Below, in pieces: positions 1 through 7,935 of a DNA stretch of 64,000 bases. The position numbers were made by a program, and so were the translations under genes. The DNA is from Chitinophaga arvensicola. GTDB taxonomy: Bacteria; Bacteroidota; Bacteroidia; Chitinophagales; Chitinophagaceae. The DNA is taken from NCBI RefSeq assembly GCF_900110835.1, contig NZ_FOJG01000001.1:744001-808000 (forward strand), given 5' to 3'. Within the stretch, counting starts at the first letter, position 1. Each line of letters starts with the position of its first letter. A model generated the notes under the pieces. That model searched no databases and had not been told where the DNA came from. It saw only the letters and a list, made by a program, of their open reading frames with translations.

Positions 1-170
1 ACATATCTTTGGTATCTAAAGGATATCTGTGCATTGTGGTTAACGGCATTGGCAAAATTAAAGGTCAGCCACAAATCACTTTATATCTTTGATTTACAAT
101 CAGGACCTCCAAGGGGATGCCTGACCGTAATCCATCTTTTGAAAAAAATAGGTCCCCAAAGCATTCAAAA

Positions 171-186
171 TGTTCCACGTGAAACA
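171..186. promoter_or_regulatory. parS centromere site 1
   Basis: TGTTCCACGTGAAACA fits the widely conserved ParB-binding parS consensus (TGTTNCACGTGNAACA). It is palindromic except for one position. Two further copies lie within 730 bases, which is how parS sites cluster near bacterial origins. ParB would bind here and spread to load SMC and segregate the origin. parA and parB are not in the window. Confidence 0.88.
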
Positions 187-216
187 TTTATATAGTACTC
201 CCTGCCTTTCATCTTA

Positions 217-232
217 TGTTCCACGTGGAACA
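217..232. promoter_or_regulatory. parS centromere site 2
   Basis: TGTTCCACGTGGAACA is a perfect 16-base palindrome matching the parS consensus. It lies 30 bases after site 1, in the same gene-free stretch. Confidence 0.9.
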
Positions 233-605
233 CTTTGAGATAAAAATACTCTCGGTTATTTCAACCACCAACATGTTTGAATTTATTAGAGAAGGCAGAT
301 TCGTTAATCATGAATAAAATGAAGACGAAATAATCTATTCTGTGTCCCTTAAAATTGTTACAACCTAGTTAACAAATTAAAACATAAAAATACCTGGAAG
401 CTACTAACTCCTGAGAAGAGTTTATTACGTGATACGCGGAATTATTTGATTTAAAAACTTATCTATAAAATTGCAGCCACTTCCCAGGCATTCAATAAAT
501 CGCAAATTGATTCTATAAGATAGGAGTGTCTGTGATACTAAAAGTGTGCAAATGTCTGTTGATCTTCGTACACAAACAATTTAATCTCCACTTAATATCG
601 CTTAT

Positions 606-800
606 TTAGAAGCAAACTTCTACGGTGAGGGTAGCATCAACAAACTTACCTGCTTTAGCATATGGTAATACATTCCTTTCACCTTACTATCAGGCTCGCT
701 CGTTTCAATAATATAGAAAACTGAGAAACCGCGAATACCCCATTCTCAAACAACAGTGACACAATTTATAAAGATAGAGTTAAACTAATCTCAGCTCCTG
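606..800 (-). pseudogene. decayed gene remnant, frameshifted
   Basis: Read on the minus strand, three successive frames give protein-like segments that join end to end: SLLFENG (about 739-762), then GIRGFSVFYIIETSEPDSK continuing to GMYY (about 663-739), then PYAKAGKFVDATLTVEVCF followed by a TAA at 606-608. Each hand-over needs a single-base shift, and an in-frame TAA lies upstream near 766-768. This looks like the C-terminal end of a lost gene. The family is not recognised. It could be chance, but the residue composition is much more protein-like than the flanking DNA. Confidence 0.4.
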
Positions 801-882
801 TCAGAAGAACTAGCCTGGATAAAATAGAAATGCTAATCATCCTCGCCTTCAAATTTTCAACAAAACCACCCAAAAGCAGAAA

Positions 883-898
883 TGTTCCACGTGGAACA
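883..898. promoter_or_regulatory. parS centromere site 3
   Basis: TGTTCCACGTGGAACA is an exact repeat of site 2, 32 bases beyond the stop codon of ybeY. Three sites within about 730 bases make a chance origin very unlikely and mark this as the centromere-like zone of the chromosome. Confidence 0.9.
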
Positions 899-930
899 TT
901 TCAAAAAATTATTAGATACAGTAAAGTAGA

Positions 931-1359
931 CTATAACTCCCCAAAATACTTTTTCAGATACTCATCCTCCTTATTTCTCATTAAAACCTCTTCTTTCTTG
1001 CTTTTATCCTTGAAACCGCACAAATGTAGTGCTCCATGAAAAATGACCCGGTGTAACTCCTGGTTCACAGGTACCTTAAATTTTTCAGCGTTCTCCAGAA
1101 CTCTCTCTATGCTGACATAAATCTCCCCCTCAGTAATGGAAGGATCCTCTCCCATTTCAAAAGTCACAATATCTGTATAAGTATCGTGTTGTAAAAACTG
1201 CTTATTAATCTCCAATAAATAGGCATCAGAACAAAAAACATAATGCAAACTCTGTAGTCCTTGCCCCTCAGTTGCAAAAAGATCCGCCAGAAATGATTTC
1301 AGTTTCCGTTTCTCCTTCAAATAATCCTTCACTTCGTGCGATGTAAATTGAATAGCCAT
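931..1359 (-). CDS. ybeY: endoribonuclease YbeY, rRNA maturation factor
   Basis: This is a cytoplasmic metal-dependent RNase of the UPF0054 family, involved in 16S rRNA 3' end maturation and ribosome quality control. The 142-residue protein has the family's TYTDIVTF segment (61-68) and the metal-site motif HGALHLCGF (His108, His112). The third zinc ligand of the classical H-x3-H-x5-H motif should fall at residue 118 but is Asp (GFKDKS). The overall fold signature is otherwise intact, and similar changes occur in Bacteroidota homologues as I remember them. The gene stands alone on the minus strand, divergent from feoA, with a parS site just past its stop. Confidence 0.88.
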   Translation of the reverse strand: MAIQFTSHEVKDYLKEKRKLKSFLADLFATEGQGLQSLHYVFCSDAYLLEINKQFLQHDTYTDIVTFEMGEDPSITEGEIYVSIERVLENAEKFKVPVNQELHRVIFHGALHLCGFKDKSKKEEVLMRNKEDEYLKKYFGEL

Positions 1360-1424
1360 CTATACCAAAAAATTTTGTGGATGTAAAAGTAAAGTGAAAT
1401 TTTCGATTGAGCAGACCTTTCTTT

Positions 1425-1454
1425 TTGCATATTGGCTCTACAGGGGTAACTTTG
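1425..1454 (+). promoter_or_regulatory. Bacteroidota-type promoter of feoA
   Basis: TTG at 1425-1427, then 19 bases, then TAACTTTG at 1447-1454 match the Bacteroidota sigma-A (-33/-7) pattern. Transcription would start near 1460, giving a leader of about 60 bases. This rules out the longer upstream reading frame and supports the ATG at 1524. Confidence 0.7.
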
Positions 1455-1523
1455 CCTATCATTCATTGGTATACTTTCCCCATTTTGCCGGTACAAAGTT
1501 TAAACAAGATTAATAAGCAGGAA

Positions 1524-1760
1524 ATGAAAAAAGGCATTATTAAATTATCGTCGCTGACAACAGGAAAAAGTGCAGTAATTATAGAATTTGCGAAAGATGA
1601 TCTTCATATTAAACTGATGGAAATGGGCTGCGTACCAGGTGAAACAGTTAAAATTGAAAAAATTGCGCCTCTGGGAGATCCCATATCAATTATGGTGGCT
1701 GGGTACAATTTATCACTCAGAAAAACAGAAGCAGATCATATTTGGGTAGAGGAAATTTAG
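1524..1760 (+). CDS. feoA: FeoA-family protein, stand-alone
   Basis: A small SH3-like FeoA domain of 78 residues, MKKGIIKLSSLTTGKSAVII to WVEEI, with the family core LMEMGCVPGETVKIEKIAPLGDP and a closing SLRKTEADHI. FeoA normally assists the ferrous-iron transporter FeoB at the inner membrane. Here no feoB follows: 1.7 kb of non-coding DNA comes next. The ATG at 1524 is chosen because the promoter at 1425-1454 lies inside the longer upstream frame. The protein could be a partner of a distant FeoB or a stand-alone FeoA-like regulator. Confidence 0.82.
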   Translation: MKKGIIKLSSLTTGKSAVIIEFAKDDLHIKLMEMGCVPGETVKIEKIAPLGDPISIMVAGYNLSLRKTEADHIWVEEI

Positions 1761-1794
1761 TTTCCTCTACTTTTTTTACATATTAAGAACCTCA

Positions 1795-1990
1795 TTTTAT
1801 CCCCAAAATTCAAGAAAAAAAGAAATTTTTTGGCGGAAATCCGTCGATTTCCAGTATTTATTCACATATTTCCTTATTTTTTCCCTGCTTATTTTTTCAA
1901 AAAAATTTTTTTAAAATTTCAACCTTCACTTATTCACAATTCACAAGAAAATTTTTAATTTTTTACGACCCATGGCTGCTTTTTCCACAT
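1795..1990. other. AT-rich element with DnaA boxes (possible part of oriC)
   Basis: Three exact DnaA boxes of the form TTWTNCACA are visible: TTATTCACA at 1858-1866 and 1930-1938, and TTTTCCACA at 1981-1989. Between and before them is extremely AT-rich DNA with long A and T runs (about 1800-1965), as expected of a duplex-unwinding element. It lies about 2.5 kb from the denser DnaA-box cluster at 4495-5065. The two could form a bipartite origin, or one could be a DnaA-titration site. Confidence 0.55.
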
Positions 1991-2628
1991 TCGATGGAAA
2001 ATTCATCTTTAAAAATCTAGCGAAGAGAAAATTCCTGATCGCTATTGCTGATCCCCGCCTCTTTTCTCCTATTCGTTTCCAAAAAATGCTTCCAGGTTTA
2101 AAGAAAATACATCCTCCCGCCATAAGTCCATCATCAAAAAAAATATCACAACCTCAGCTCATTCCCAATCACGTAAGAATTCCTTCTACTGATATACCTA
2201 TCTACTTATAGAAAATTTTAAGCTCTCATTCCCTACCAAAGGAGCTGAGAATCTAATTGATTTATCAGAAATTGAAAAAATAAAGCTTACTCAAAAAATC
2301 TTATTCTCAGACGTCTCGCCAGGCTTTGAGAATTAGCTCAAATAGCTTATCGTGAAAACCACACAAGAAACCCCATAAAAATCCGATTCTCAGTGCACTA
2401 TAAGTCGCTTGAGAATCTTACGCAGCTTAACCAGCTCTATCAGAGCTCATATCTACTCAAAATATTTAATTCTCAGCGGTCTTGATATGTCTCCACAATG
2501 CTTCCAAATTACCGCTTCTGGAAATTCCCGGATAAGGCAAAAAATATTGCATTCTCAGGCCATTGGCACAGGGCTGAGAATGTGATAAAATTTGAGAACA
2601 AAGGATGAAATCATAATGAAAATAGCAT

Positions 2629-2669
2629 ATTCGATTCTCAGCGCACTAGCAATGCGCTGAGAATCGAAT
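2629..2669. repeat. most perfect hairpin unit of the array
   Basis: A 17-base stem (2629-2645 with 2653-2669) has no mismatch and a 7-base loop CTAGCAA. The bases flanking the conserved octamers also pair, so the structure extends beyond the shared motif. This suggests that pairing itself is kept. Confidence 0.8.
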
Positions 2670-3331
2670 CAAATAAAGTCATTCCGGTACACCCCAAAGC
2701 ATACTCAATTCTCAGTAAACTACAAGCGGCTTGACAGTGAAACAGAATGCGAAACACTGGGGTAACCCCAGTGAAAAGGAAAATATTTAATTCTCAGAGC
2801 ACTCCTAAAAAATCAATTTGCTTGCCGATAAGAGCCTTGCCGGACGGGTAAAAAGGACAAAATGGAGACCAGTGAAAGCTGCGAATCGGGCTGTCCAATA
2901 GCCAATAAAAAGCAAGATAACATGTGAAAATAAAGGCGCTGAGAATCTCATAAAAAGTAGCTCATTGGGGTCGGCCGTGGTTAAAAAATATAACTAATTC
3001 TCAGACGCTTTAAAAAAAAGATCCTTACACTCTCATAAAGGAAAAAATCGGGCAGCAGTGAAGAAAAAAGTAAAATATAGGATTCTCAGCCCAACATCAG
3101 CACGCTGAGAATTTGATATTCAACGAAATCCCTCACCAACCCAACGGCATTTTTATTTTTCAAATTCTCAGGGCCTTCAAAAACAATTTTAAACCGTTTT
3201 TAACATCTTAAACTATTTTCAACGATCACGATATTTGCGATTTTACGGAGAGTTATTCAGTTTTATTACGGATATAGGATTCTCATAGCCTTCATAACAC
3301 GCTGAGAATTAATCGATTCGTCCCTAAATAC

Positions 3332-3366
3332 GAAGGCCGTGAGAATATCGAATTCTCACGGCCTTC
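3332..3366. repeat. terminal hairpin of the array
   Basis: A 15-base perfect stem (3332-3346 with 3352-3366) and 5-base loop ATCGA. It carries the GTGAGAAT/ATTCTCAC variant of the array motif plus GGCCTTC, which also follows the motif at 3164 and, as AGCCTTC, at 3279. It lies 68 bases past the nadA stop codon. There is no T-run on either side, so it is not a classic terminator. Confidence 0.7.
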
Positions 3367-3433
3367 CGTAGTGGGTTCATTTGTTATATGTAAAAAAGTA
3401 AATTTAAATAAATTTGAAAATCAGATAGTTATA

Positions 3434-4441
3434 TTAAAGCCCAGCCTGTGCGCTGATTGCTAACATCCTCTCAATTGGCTTTTTAGCGGCTATTCTCAGA
3501 CTTTCTTCCATTAAAATTTCCGGCTGTTCGTATTCCATACACAGGTACAGTTTCTCAAGCGTATTCAATTTCATGTGTGGACAATCATTACAAGCGCAGG
3601 CATTATTCGGCGGAGCCGGAATGAATGTCTTACCCGGATTTTCTTTCTGCATCTGATGAAGAATACCAGTTTCAGTAACAACGATATATTCCTGAGCATC
3701 GTCTTTCTGGCTAAACTTCAGTAAACCTGTAGTAGATCCGATATAATCTGCAATAGCCAGAACAGCTGGTTCGCACTCCGGATGCGCTATCACTTTGGCT
3801 TTCGGGTGACGGATCTTTAGTTTCGTGATCTTTTCCAGGGAGAAAATCTCATGAACCATGCAGGCACCATTCCATAAAACCATGTCTCTACCCGTTTTTT
3901 TGATCAGATATGCCCCTAAATTCCGGTCCGGTGCAAATATGATGGGCTGGTTGTGAGGAACGCTTTCGATGATTTTCTCGGCATTGGAGCTCGTACAAAT
4001 GATATCGCTGAGCGCCTTGATACCCGCAGAGCAGTTAATGTACGAAATGACAATGTGGTCCGGGTACCGGTCACGGAACTTCTTAAACAGCTCCGGAGGG
4101 GCACTGTCGGCCAAGGAACAGCCAGCCTTCAGGTCAGGTAACAGTACTTTCTTCTGCGGACTAAGAATTTTTGCGGTTTCTGCCATAAAATGAACTCCGG
4201 CAAAAACAATCATGTCCGCATCAGTTTTAGCGGCCTGTTGGCTGAGCCCCAAACTATCTCCGATGTAATCGGCAATATCCTGGATATCTGGTTCCTGGTA
4301 GTAGTGTGCCAGGACGATAGCATTTTTTTTCTTTTTCAAATTTTCTATCGCTGCAAACAAATCCAAAGAGGGATCGACTGATATATCCAAAAATCCGTTG
4401 TGTTGCAAATTTTTTTTCGCGTCAGCGATTTCCATAATCAT
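3434..4441 (-). CDS. nadA: quinolinate synthase A
   Basis: This cytoplasmic [4Fe-4S] enzyme condenses iminoaspartate with dihydroxyacetone phosphate to quinolinate in de novo NAD synthesis. The 335-residue protein has the [19 protein letters not shown] start, and the expected cluster cysteines at Cys108 (KAGCSLAD), Cys194 (NGACMVHE) and within CACNDC (282-287). nadB and nadC are not adjacent. The gene lies alone between the repeat array and the main DnaA-box cluster. PnuC and an NadR-type kinase near 39.2-40.4 kb would provide the salvage route to the same cofactor. Confidence 0.95.
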   Translation of the reverse strand: MIMEIADAKKNLQHNGFLDISVDPSLDLFAAIENLKKKKNAIVLAHYYQEPDIQDIADYIGDSLGLSQQAAKTDADMIVFAGVHFMAETAKILSPQKKVLLPDLKAGCSLADSAPPELFKKFRDRYPDHIVISYINCSAGIKALSDIICTSSNAEKIIESVPHNQPIIFAPDRNLGAYLIKKTGRDMVLWNGACMVHEIFSLEKITKLKIRHPKAKVIAHPECEPAVLAIADYIGSTTGLLKFSQKDDAQEYIVVTETGILHQMQKENPGKTFIPAPPNNACACNDCPHMKLNTLEKLYLCMEYEQPEILMEESLRIAAKKPIERMLAISAQAGL

Positions 4442-4494
4442 AGCTATATACTTATTTAAATATTTAAAAGAAAAAGCCCACTACTATTAGGGCT

Positions 4495-5065
4495 GTGAAT
4501 ATGTGGAAATTTAATTTCCGGCTCGTGTACAAATGTAGTTGTTATTCCTTTTTACTACACTTTCCACATGAAATTAACATGCTATTTCCGCGCCAATACT
4601 GGATTTTCCTACTTTCATCCACATACGTGGATATCCTCACAAGTGAAAATCTTTTTAGTCAACAGTGTATTAGGAAAATGTTAAAAGAAGACGTTTGCTA
4701 TCCACATTTCCACGCTTCCTTTTTTAAGGGTAAATTTAACCACAATAACAAAATTAGTTTTACCTGTGAGTAAAGGCACCTTTTCCCACCTTATTTTGCG
4801 TTTTACAGGGGTTTTTACACATGCCTTGTGGAAAAAAAGGAGCTGGGAATGAAAACAGCCCAAAATGCATACACGAGTGAATTTGACCTGTTTTATTCAC
4901 ATTTTCTTGTGAATTAAGAAAATCCACTTTTTCACACTTGTGAATAACCCTTTTTAAGATTTTGACACTTAATTTCATTGAAATACCAGCTGTAGACAGC
5001 GTTTGAAATTATTAATTCCTTGAAAAAAAAGAAGTTGTGAATAGGCCGTTCTTGTGGAAAACCTG
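4495..5065. other. candidate chromosomal origin oriC (DnaA-box cluster)
   Basis: Within about 570 gene-free bases there are six exact TTWTNCACA boxes: 4813-4821 (+), 4827-4835 (-), 4893-4901 (+), 4928-4936 (+), 4939-4947 (-) and 5053-5061 (-). One-mismatch boxes occur at 4502-4510, 4560-4568, 4615-4623, 4698-4706, 4765-4773, 4908-4916 and 5036-5044. A palindrome ATCCACATACGTGGAT sits at 4617-4632. An AT-rich run lies near 5005-5030. Such density together with parS sites 4 kb away is typical of oriC. dnaA is not adjacent, which is common outside the Firmicutes and gamma-proteobacteria. Confidence 0.75.
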
Positions 5066-5146
5066 TGAATGTTACATAGTCCACAAAAGTGTTATAAGCA
5101 TCGCAAACCCTTTACTGTATTGGTTTTCAGGGCGAAAAATACTCTT

Positions 5147-5177
5147 TTGCAGTTACAGTTATTTTATTCTATTTTTG
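5147..5177 (+). promoter_or_regulatory. promoter of the PpiD-like gene
   Basis: TTG at 5147-5149, 20 bases, then TATTTTTG at 5170-5177 fit the Bacteroidota promoter. The start codon at 5208 follows after a leader of roughly 25 bases. The promoter borders the DnaA-box cluster. Confidence 0.65.
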
Positions 5178-5207
5178 CTATCCTTAAAAATGTAGACTAT
5201 ATAATAT

Positions 5208-7295
5208 ATGTCAGTAATTCAGAAAATCAGGGACAAGTACGCCGTCATGATCGTTGTAGTGATTTGCCTGGCTATTGTTAGTTTCCTGTTGCAGGATGCC
5301 TTTTTTGGCAAAAGTTCTCTATCCCGTCGCGATACCAGCGTGGGTAAAGTAAATGGTGAAGATCTCGATTTAGCAGAGTATCAACGTCGTATTCAGGACG
5401 CAGAAAACAACGCGCGTCAGCAAATGCCTAATATTGACGATCAAACACGTCAATATATCCGTGAACAGGTTTGGAATGAATTTCTGAATGAACAAATTAT
5501 GCAGGCTCAATATAAAGTATTGGGTATTAGCGTAACTGAGGCAGAAGTAGTTGACCAGATCAAAGGTAAAAACCCTAACCCGGTGGTAGTTCAACAATTC
5601 ACCCGGGATGGCCAGTTTGACCGTAATGCCTTACAACAGGCTATTTCACAGGCCAGCACCAACCCACAGATCCGTGAAGGTCTGCACCAGCTGGAAAGCT
5701 ACATTGCTAAATACCAGGAGCGCCAGAAATATGTTACCCTCGTTAAACAAGGTATCTATTATCCTAAATGGCTCGCTACTCAACAACAGGCAGATAACAG
5801 CCAGACAGCTACTATCTCCTATGTGAGTGTTCCTTATGCTACTATCGCTGATTCTACTATTAGGGTGACAGACGCAGAACTGAATCGCTTTATCCAGGAC
5901 CATAAACAACTGTTTAAAGTAGAAGAGTCCCGCAAAATTGAATATGTATCTTTCGATGCTATTCCTTCTGCCGCTGATTCTACTGCTGCGATCCAGCAGA
6001 TCATGGCCATGAAACAGGAACTGGACACAACAAAAGATATTGCCGGTTTTATTAACCGTAATTCCGATATTAAATATTACGACGGATATATTTCCAAAAA
6101 CGAAACAAAAGTTCCAATGAAAGATTCTATCGTGAATCTTCCTGTTGGAACCGTATTCGGACCATATTATGATAACAACCTGATCGTTTTCGCGAAAATG
6201 GTAGATCGTAAGAATATGCCCGATAGCGTAAAAGTTCGTCACATCCTCATTGCATCAGGTCCTCAGGGCGGTATACCTGATTCTATCGCGAAGAAACGCG
6301 CCGATAGCCTGGAACTCGCTGTAAAAGGCGGAGCCGACTTTAAAGCACTGGTAAGTGAGTTCTCTGATGATCCAGGTAGCAAACAAACCGGTGGTGAATA
6401 TGATCTGACTCCTTCTTCCCAGTTCGTTCCTGAATTCAAGGACTTCGCTTTCGAAGGTGGCAAAGGCCAGACTAAAGTGGTAAAAACCCAGTTTGGTTAC
6501 CATGTTATCCAGATTATGGATCAGAAAAATATCGGACCAGCTATTAAAGTAGCTTACCTCGGTAAATCTGTTGAAGCCAGTAAAGAAACCAACAACAATG
6601 CGTTTAGCGCTGCCAGCAATTTCGCAGGCAAAAGCAATTCCGCCGCTGCTTTCGAAAAAACAGTACAGGAAGAAAAACTGAACAAAAGAATTGCTGATAA
6701 CGTTCGTCCTATGGATTTCGTTATCCCCGGTATCGGACAGTCCCGCGACCTGGTACGTTGGGCTTACGAATCCGAACAAGGCAATGTGAGCAAAGTGTTT
6801 ACATTTGATGATAAATATGTGGTTGCTGTGTTAAGCAGTGTTCGTGCAGAAGGTACTGCTCCACTGGCTGATGTAAGACCACAGGTAGAAGCAGAAGTTA
6901 AGAAACATAAGAAAGCAGAACAGATCTTCGCTAAACTGGGAACACCAGCTTCCCTGGATGCTGCAGCGAAATCTACTAATCAGCCAACGCTGAATGCAGA
7001 AGGTGTTTCATTTGCTACACCGTTTATCGCTTCTCTTGGTTTTGAACCACGCGTTGCTGGTGCTTCTTTCAACAAAAAATGGGGTACTAACGCTGTTTCT
7101 GCACCAATTGAAGGTAACGGAGGCGTATACGTAATCAAGGTAGATAGCTTCCAGCCATCTGCTCAACCAGCTCAGGATATTGCTTCTCAGCAGGCTGCTT
7201 ACGAACAGGGTGTTAAATCCATGCTGGATCAACAACTGTTTGAAGTGCTGAAAAAGAAAAGCGATGTGAAAGATACCCGTGGTAAATTCTTCTAA
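5208..7295 (+). CDS. PpiD/SurA-like peptidylprolyl isomerase chaperone
   Basis: This membrane-anchored periplasmic folding factor has 695 residues: a short cytoplasmic start, one membrane segment at about 12-28, a SurA-N/PpiD-like helical region (about 45-200), a parvulin PPIC domain at about 340-442 (VKVRHILIASG to TQFGYHVIQIMDQKN), and a C-terminal region resembling a second, degenerate parvulin module. Its likely job is folding of outer-membrane and secreted proteins after Sec export. It is transcribed away from the putative origin and ends at a strong terminator. The start at 5208 fits the promoter and the membrane anchor. Confidence 0.88.
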   Translation: MSVIQKIRDKYAVMIVVVICLAIVSFLLQDAFFGKSSLSRRDTSVGKVNGEDLDLAEYQRRIQDAENNARQQMPNIDDQTRQYIREQVWNEFLNEQIMQAQYKVLGISVTEAEVVDQIKGKNPNPVVVQQFTRDGQFDRNALQQAISQASTNPQIREGLHQLESYIAKYQERQKYVTLVKQGIYYPKWLATQQQADNSQTATISYVSVPYATIADSTIRVTDAELNRFIQDHKQLFKVEESRKIEYVSFDAIPSAADSTAAIQQIMAMKQELDTTKDIAGFINRNSDIKYYDGYISKNETKVPMKDSIVNLPVGTVFGPYYDNNLIVFAKMVDRKNMPDSVKVRHILIASGPQGGIPDSIAKKRADSLELAVKGGADFKALVSEFSDDPGSKQTGGEYDLTPSSQFVPEFKDFAFEGGKGQTKVVKTQFGYHVIQIMDQKNIGPAIKVAYLGKSVEASKETNNNAFSAASNFAGKSNSAAAFEKTVQEEKLNKRIADNVRPMDFVIPGIGQSRDLVRWAYESEQGNVSKVFTFDDKYVVAVLSSVRAEGTAPLADVRPQVEAEVKKHKKAEQIFAKLGTPASLDAAAKSTNQPTLNAEGVSFATPFIASLGFEPRVAGASFNKKWGTNAVSAPIEGNGGVYVIKVDSFQPSAQPAQDIASQQAAYEQGVKSMLDQQLFEVLKKKSDVKDTRGKFF

Positions 7296-7322
7296 ACCGC
7301 TACATTTTTTACTGACATAAGA

Positions 7323-7359
7323 GGAAAGGGAAGCAGCAATGCTTCCCTTTCCCGTTTTT
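7323..7359 (+). terminator. terminator after the PpiD-like gene
   Basis: A 12-base perfect stem (7323-7334 with 7341-7352), 6-base loop, then CGTTTTTA. It separates the gene from DUF2480 and shows that the DUF2480 start at 7339 in the long frame would fall inside the hairpin. Confidence 0.8.
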
Positions 7360-7400
7360 AGTCCTTCTCCCGGTTATTCACATTCCTGCCCCGATATTCG

Positions 7401-7408
7401 TAAATTTG
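7401..7408 (+). promoter_or_regulatory. -7 element of the DUF2480 gene
   Basis: TAAATTTG matches TAnnTTTG, 20 bases before the ATG at 7429. No clear TTG is at the -33 spacing. Confidence 0.45.
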
Positions 7409-7428
7409 TATCCTTAAATAAGGACAAT

Positions 7429-7935
7429 ATGGACGAAATAATAAATAAAGTAGCGCAGAGTGGATTGGAAACCATCGATTTAGAGCAGTTTTACCCGGAA
7501 GGAGATATTGTTGTCTTTGATATGAAAGACCACCTGTTTATGGGCCAGATCCTCAAGGAAAAGGATTTCAGAGCATCTCTGCAGTCACACGACTGGGAAC
7601 AATACCGTGGAAAAAACGTGGGTTTAATATGCTCTGTTGATGCAGTGATTCCTTTATGGGCTTATATGTTAGTGATGACTAACCTGGAACCGGTGGCTGC
7701 CTATGCAGCTTTCGGAGACGCCGATTTTATTCACAATACGTTGTATCTGAAAAATCTTGGCCAGATTGACCTGGCTGCTTTCACCGATAAACGGATTGTT
7801 ATTAAAGGTTGTGGGGATAAACGTGTAGGAGAAATTGCCTATGCTGAAATTACTCGCCTGCTGCGTCCGATCGTAAAAAGTATTATGTATGGCGAACCTT
7901 GTTCCACCGTACCGGTATATAAGAAGAAGGGCTAA
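7429..7935 (+). CDS. DUF2480 family protein
   Basis: A 168-residue soluble protein beginning MDEIINKVAQSGLETIDLEQ and ending GEPCSTVPVYKKKG, the family's hallmark C-terminus as I remember it. DUF2480 is almost confined to Bacteroidota and its function is unknown. There is no signal peptide or membrane segment. The ATG at 7429 is preferred over the longer frame because the upstream part overlaps a terminator hairpin and a -7 element. The last four bases overlap the 3' end of the convergent corA gene. Confidence 0.85.
   Translation: MDEIINKVAQSGLETIDLEQFYPEGDIVVFDMKDHLFMGQILKEKDFRASLQSHDWEQYRGKNVGLICSVDAVIPLWAYMLVMTNLEPVAAYAAFGDADFIHNTLYLKNLGQIDLAAFTDKRIVIKGCGDKRVGEIAYAEITRLLRPIVKSIMYGEPCSTVPVYKKKG

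Larger units (their letters stand above)
1..930. other. gene-poor, parS-bearing intergenic region
   Basis: There is no intact reading frame to the left of ybeY. The stretch holds the three parS sites and the decayed remnant. TATCTTTG appears at 4-11 and 83-90 and would fit a Bacteroidota -7 element, but no gene follows either copy. In many Bacteroidota mnmG lies next to ybeY; it is not seen here. Confidence 0.6.
2245..3366. repeat. periodic inverted-repeat array, ATTCTCAG/CTGAGAAT
   Basis: The octamer ATTCTCAG starts at 2303, 2386, 2469, 2551, 2634, 2708, 2790, 2997, 3082 and 3164, with variants at 3279 and 3352. Its reverse complement CTGAGAAT starts at 2245, 2574, 2657, 2939, 3105 and 3302, with variants at 2326, 2409 and 3339. 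In six units (2303/2326, 2386/2409, 2551/2574, 2634/2657, 3082/3105, 3279/3302) the arms start exactly 23 bases apart, making a 31-base hairpin-capable element. Units mostly recur every 82-83 bases. The inner 15 bases vary, but some units are clearly related to each other. No protein frame explains the pattern, and its role is unknown. Confidence 0.85.

Noticed and set aside
830..1039. A 69-codon plus-strand frame across parS site 3
   Set aside because: It overlaps ybeY antisense and includes the parS palindrome; composition is not protein-like.
1941..2211. Overlapping 60- and 79-codon frames in the AT-rich region
   Set aside because: They run on both strands through DnaA boxes and simple AT runs; there is no RBS, and the translations look unlike protein.
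2245..3366. CRISPR array
   Set aside because: The inner part of each repeat varies, arms rather than a whole repeat are conserved, the spacers of about 52 bases are too long, and no cas gene is in the window.
5646..6779. Minus-strand frames of 198 and 174 codons
   Set aside because: Antisense to the PpiD-like gene and full of Phe/Tyr/His runs typical of shadow frames.
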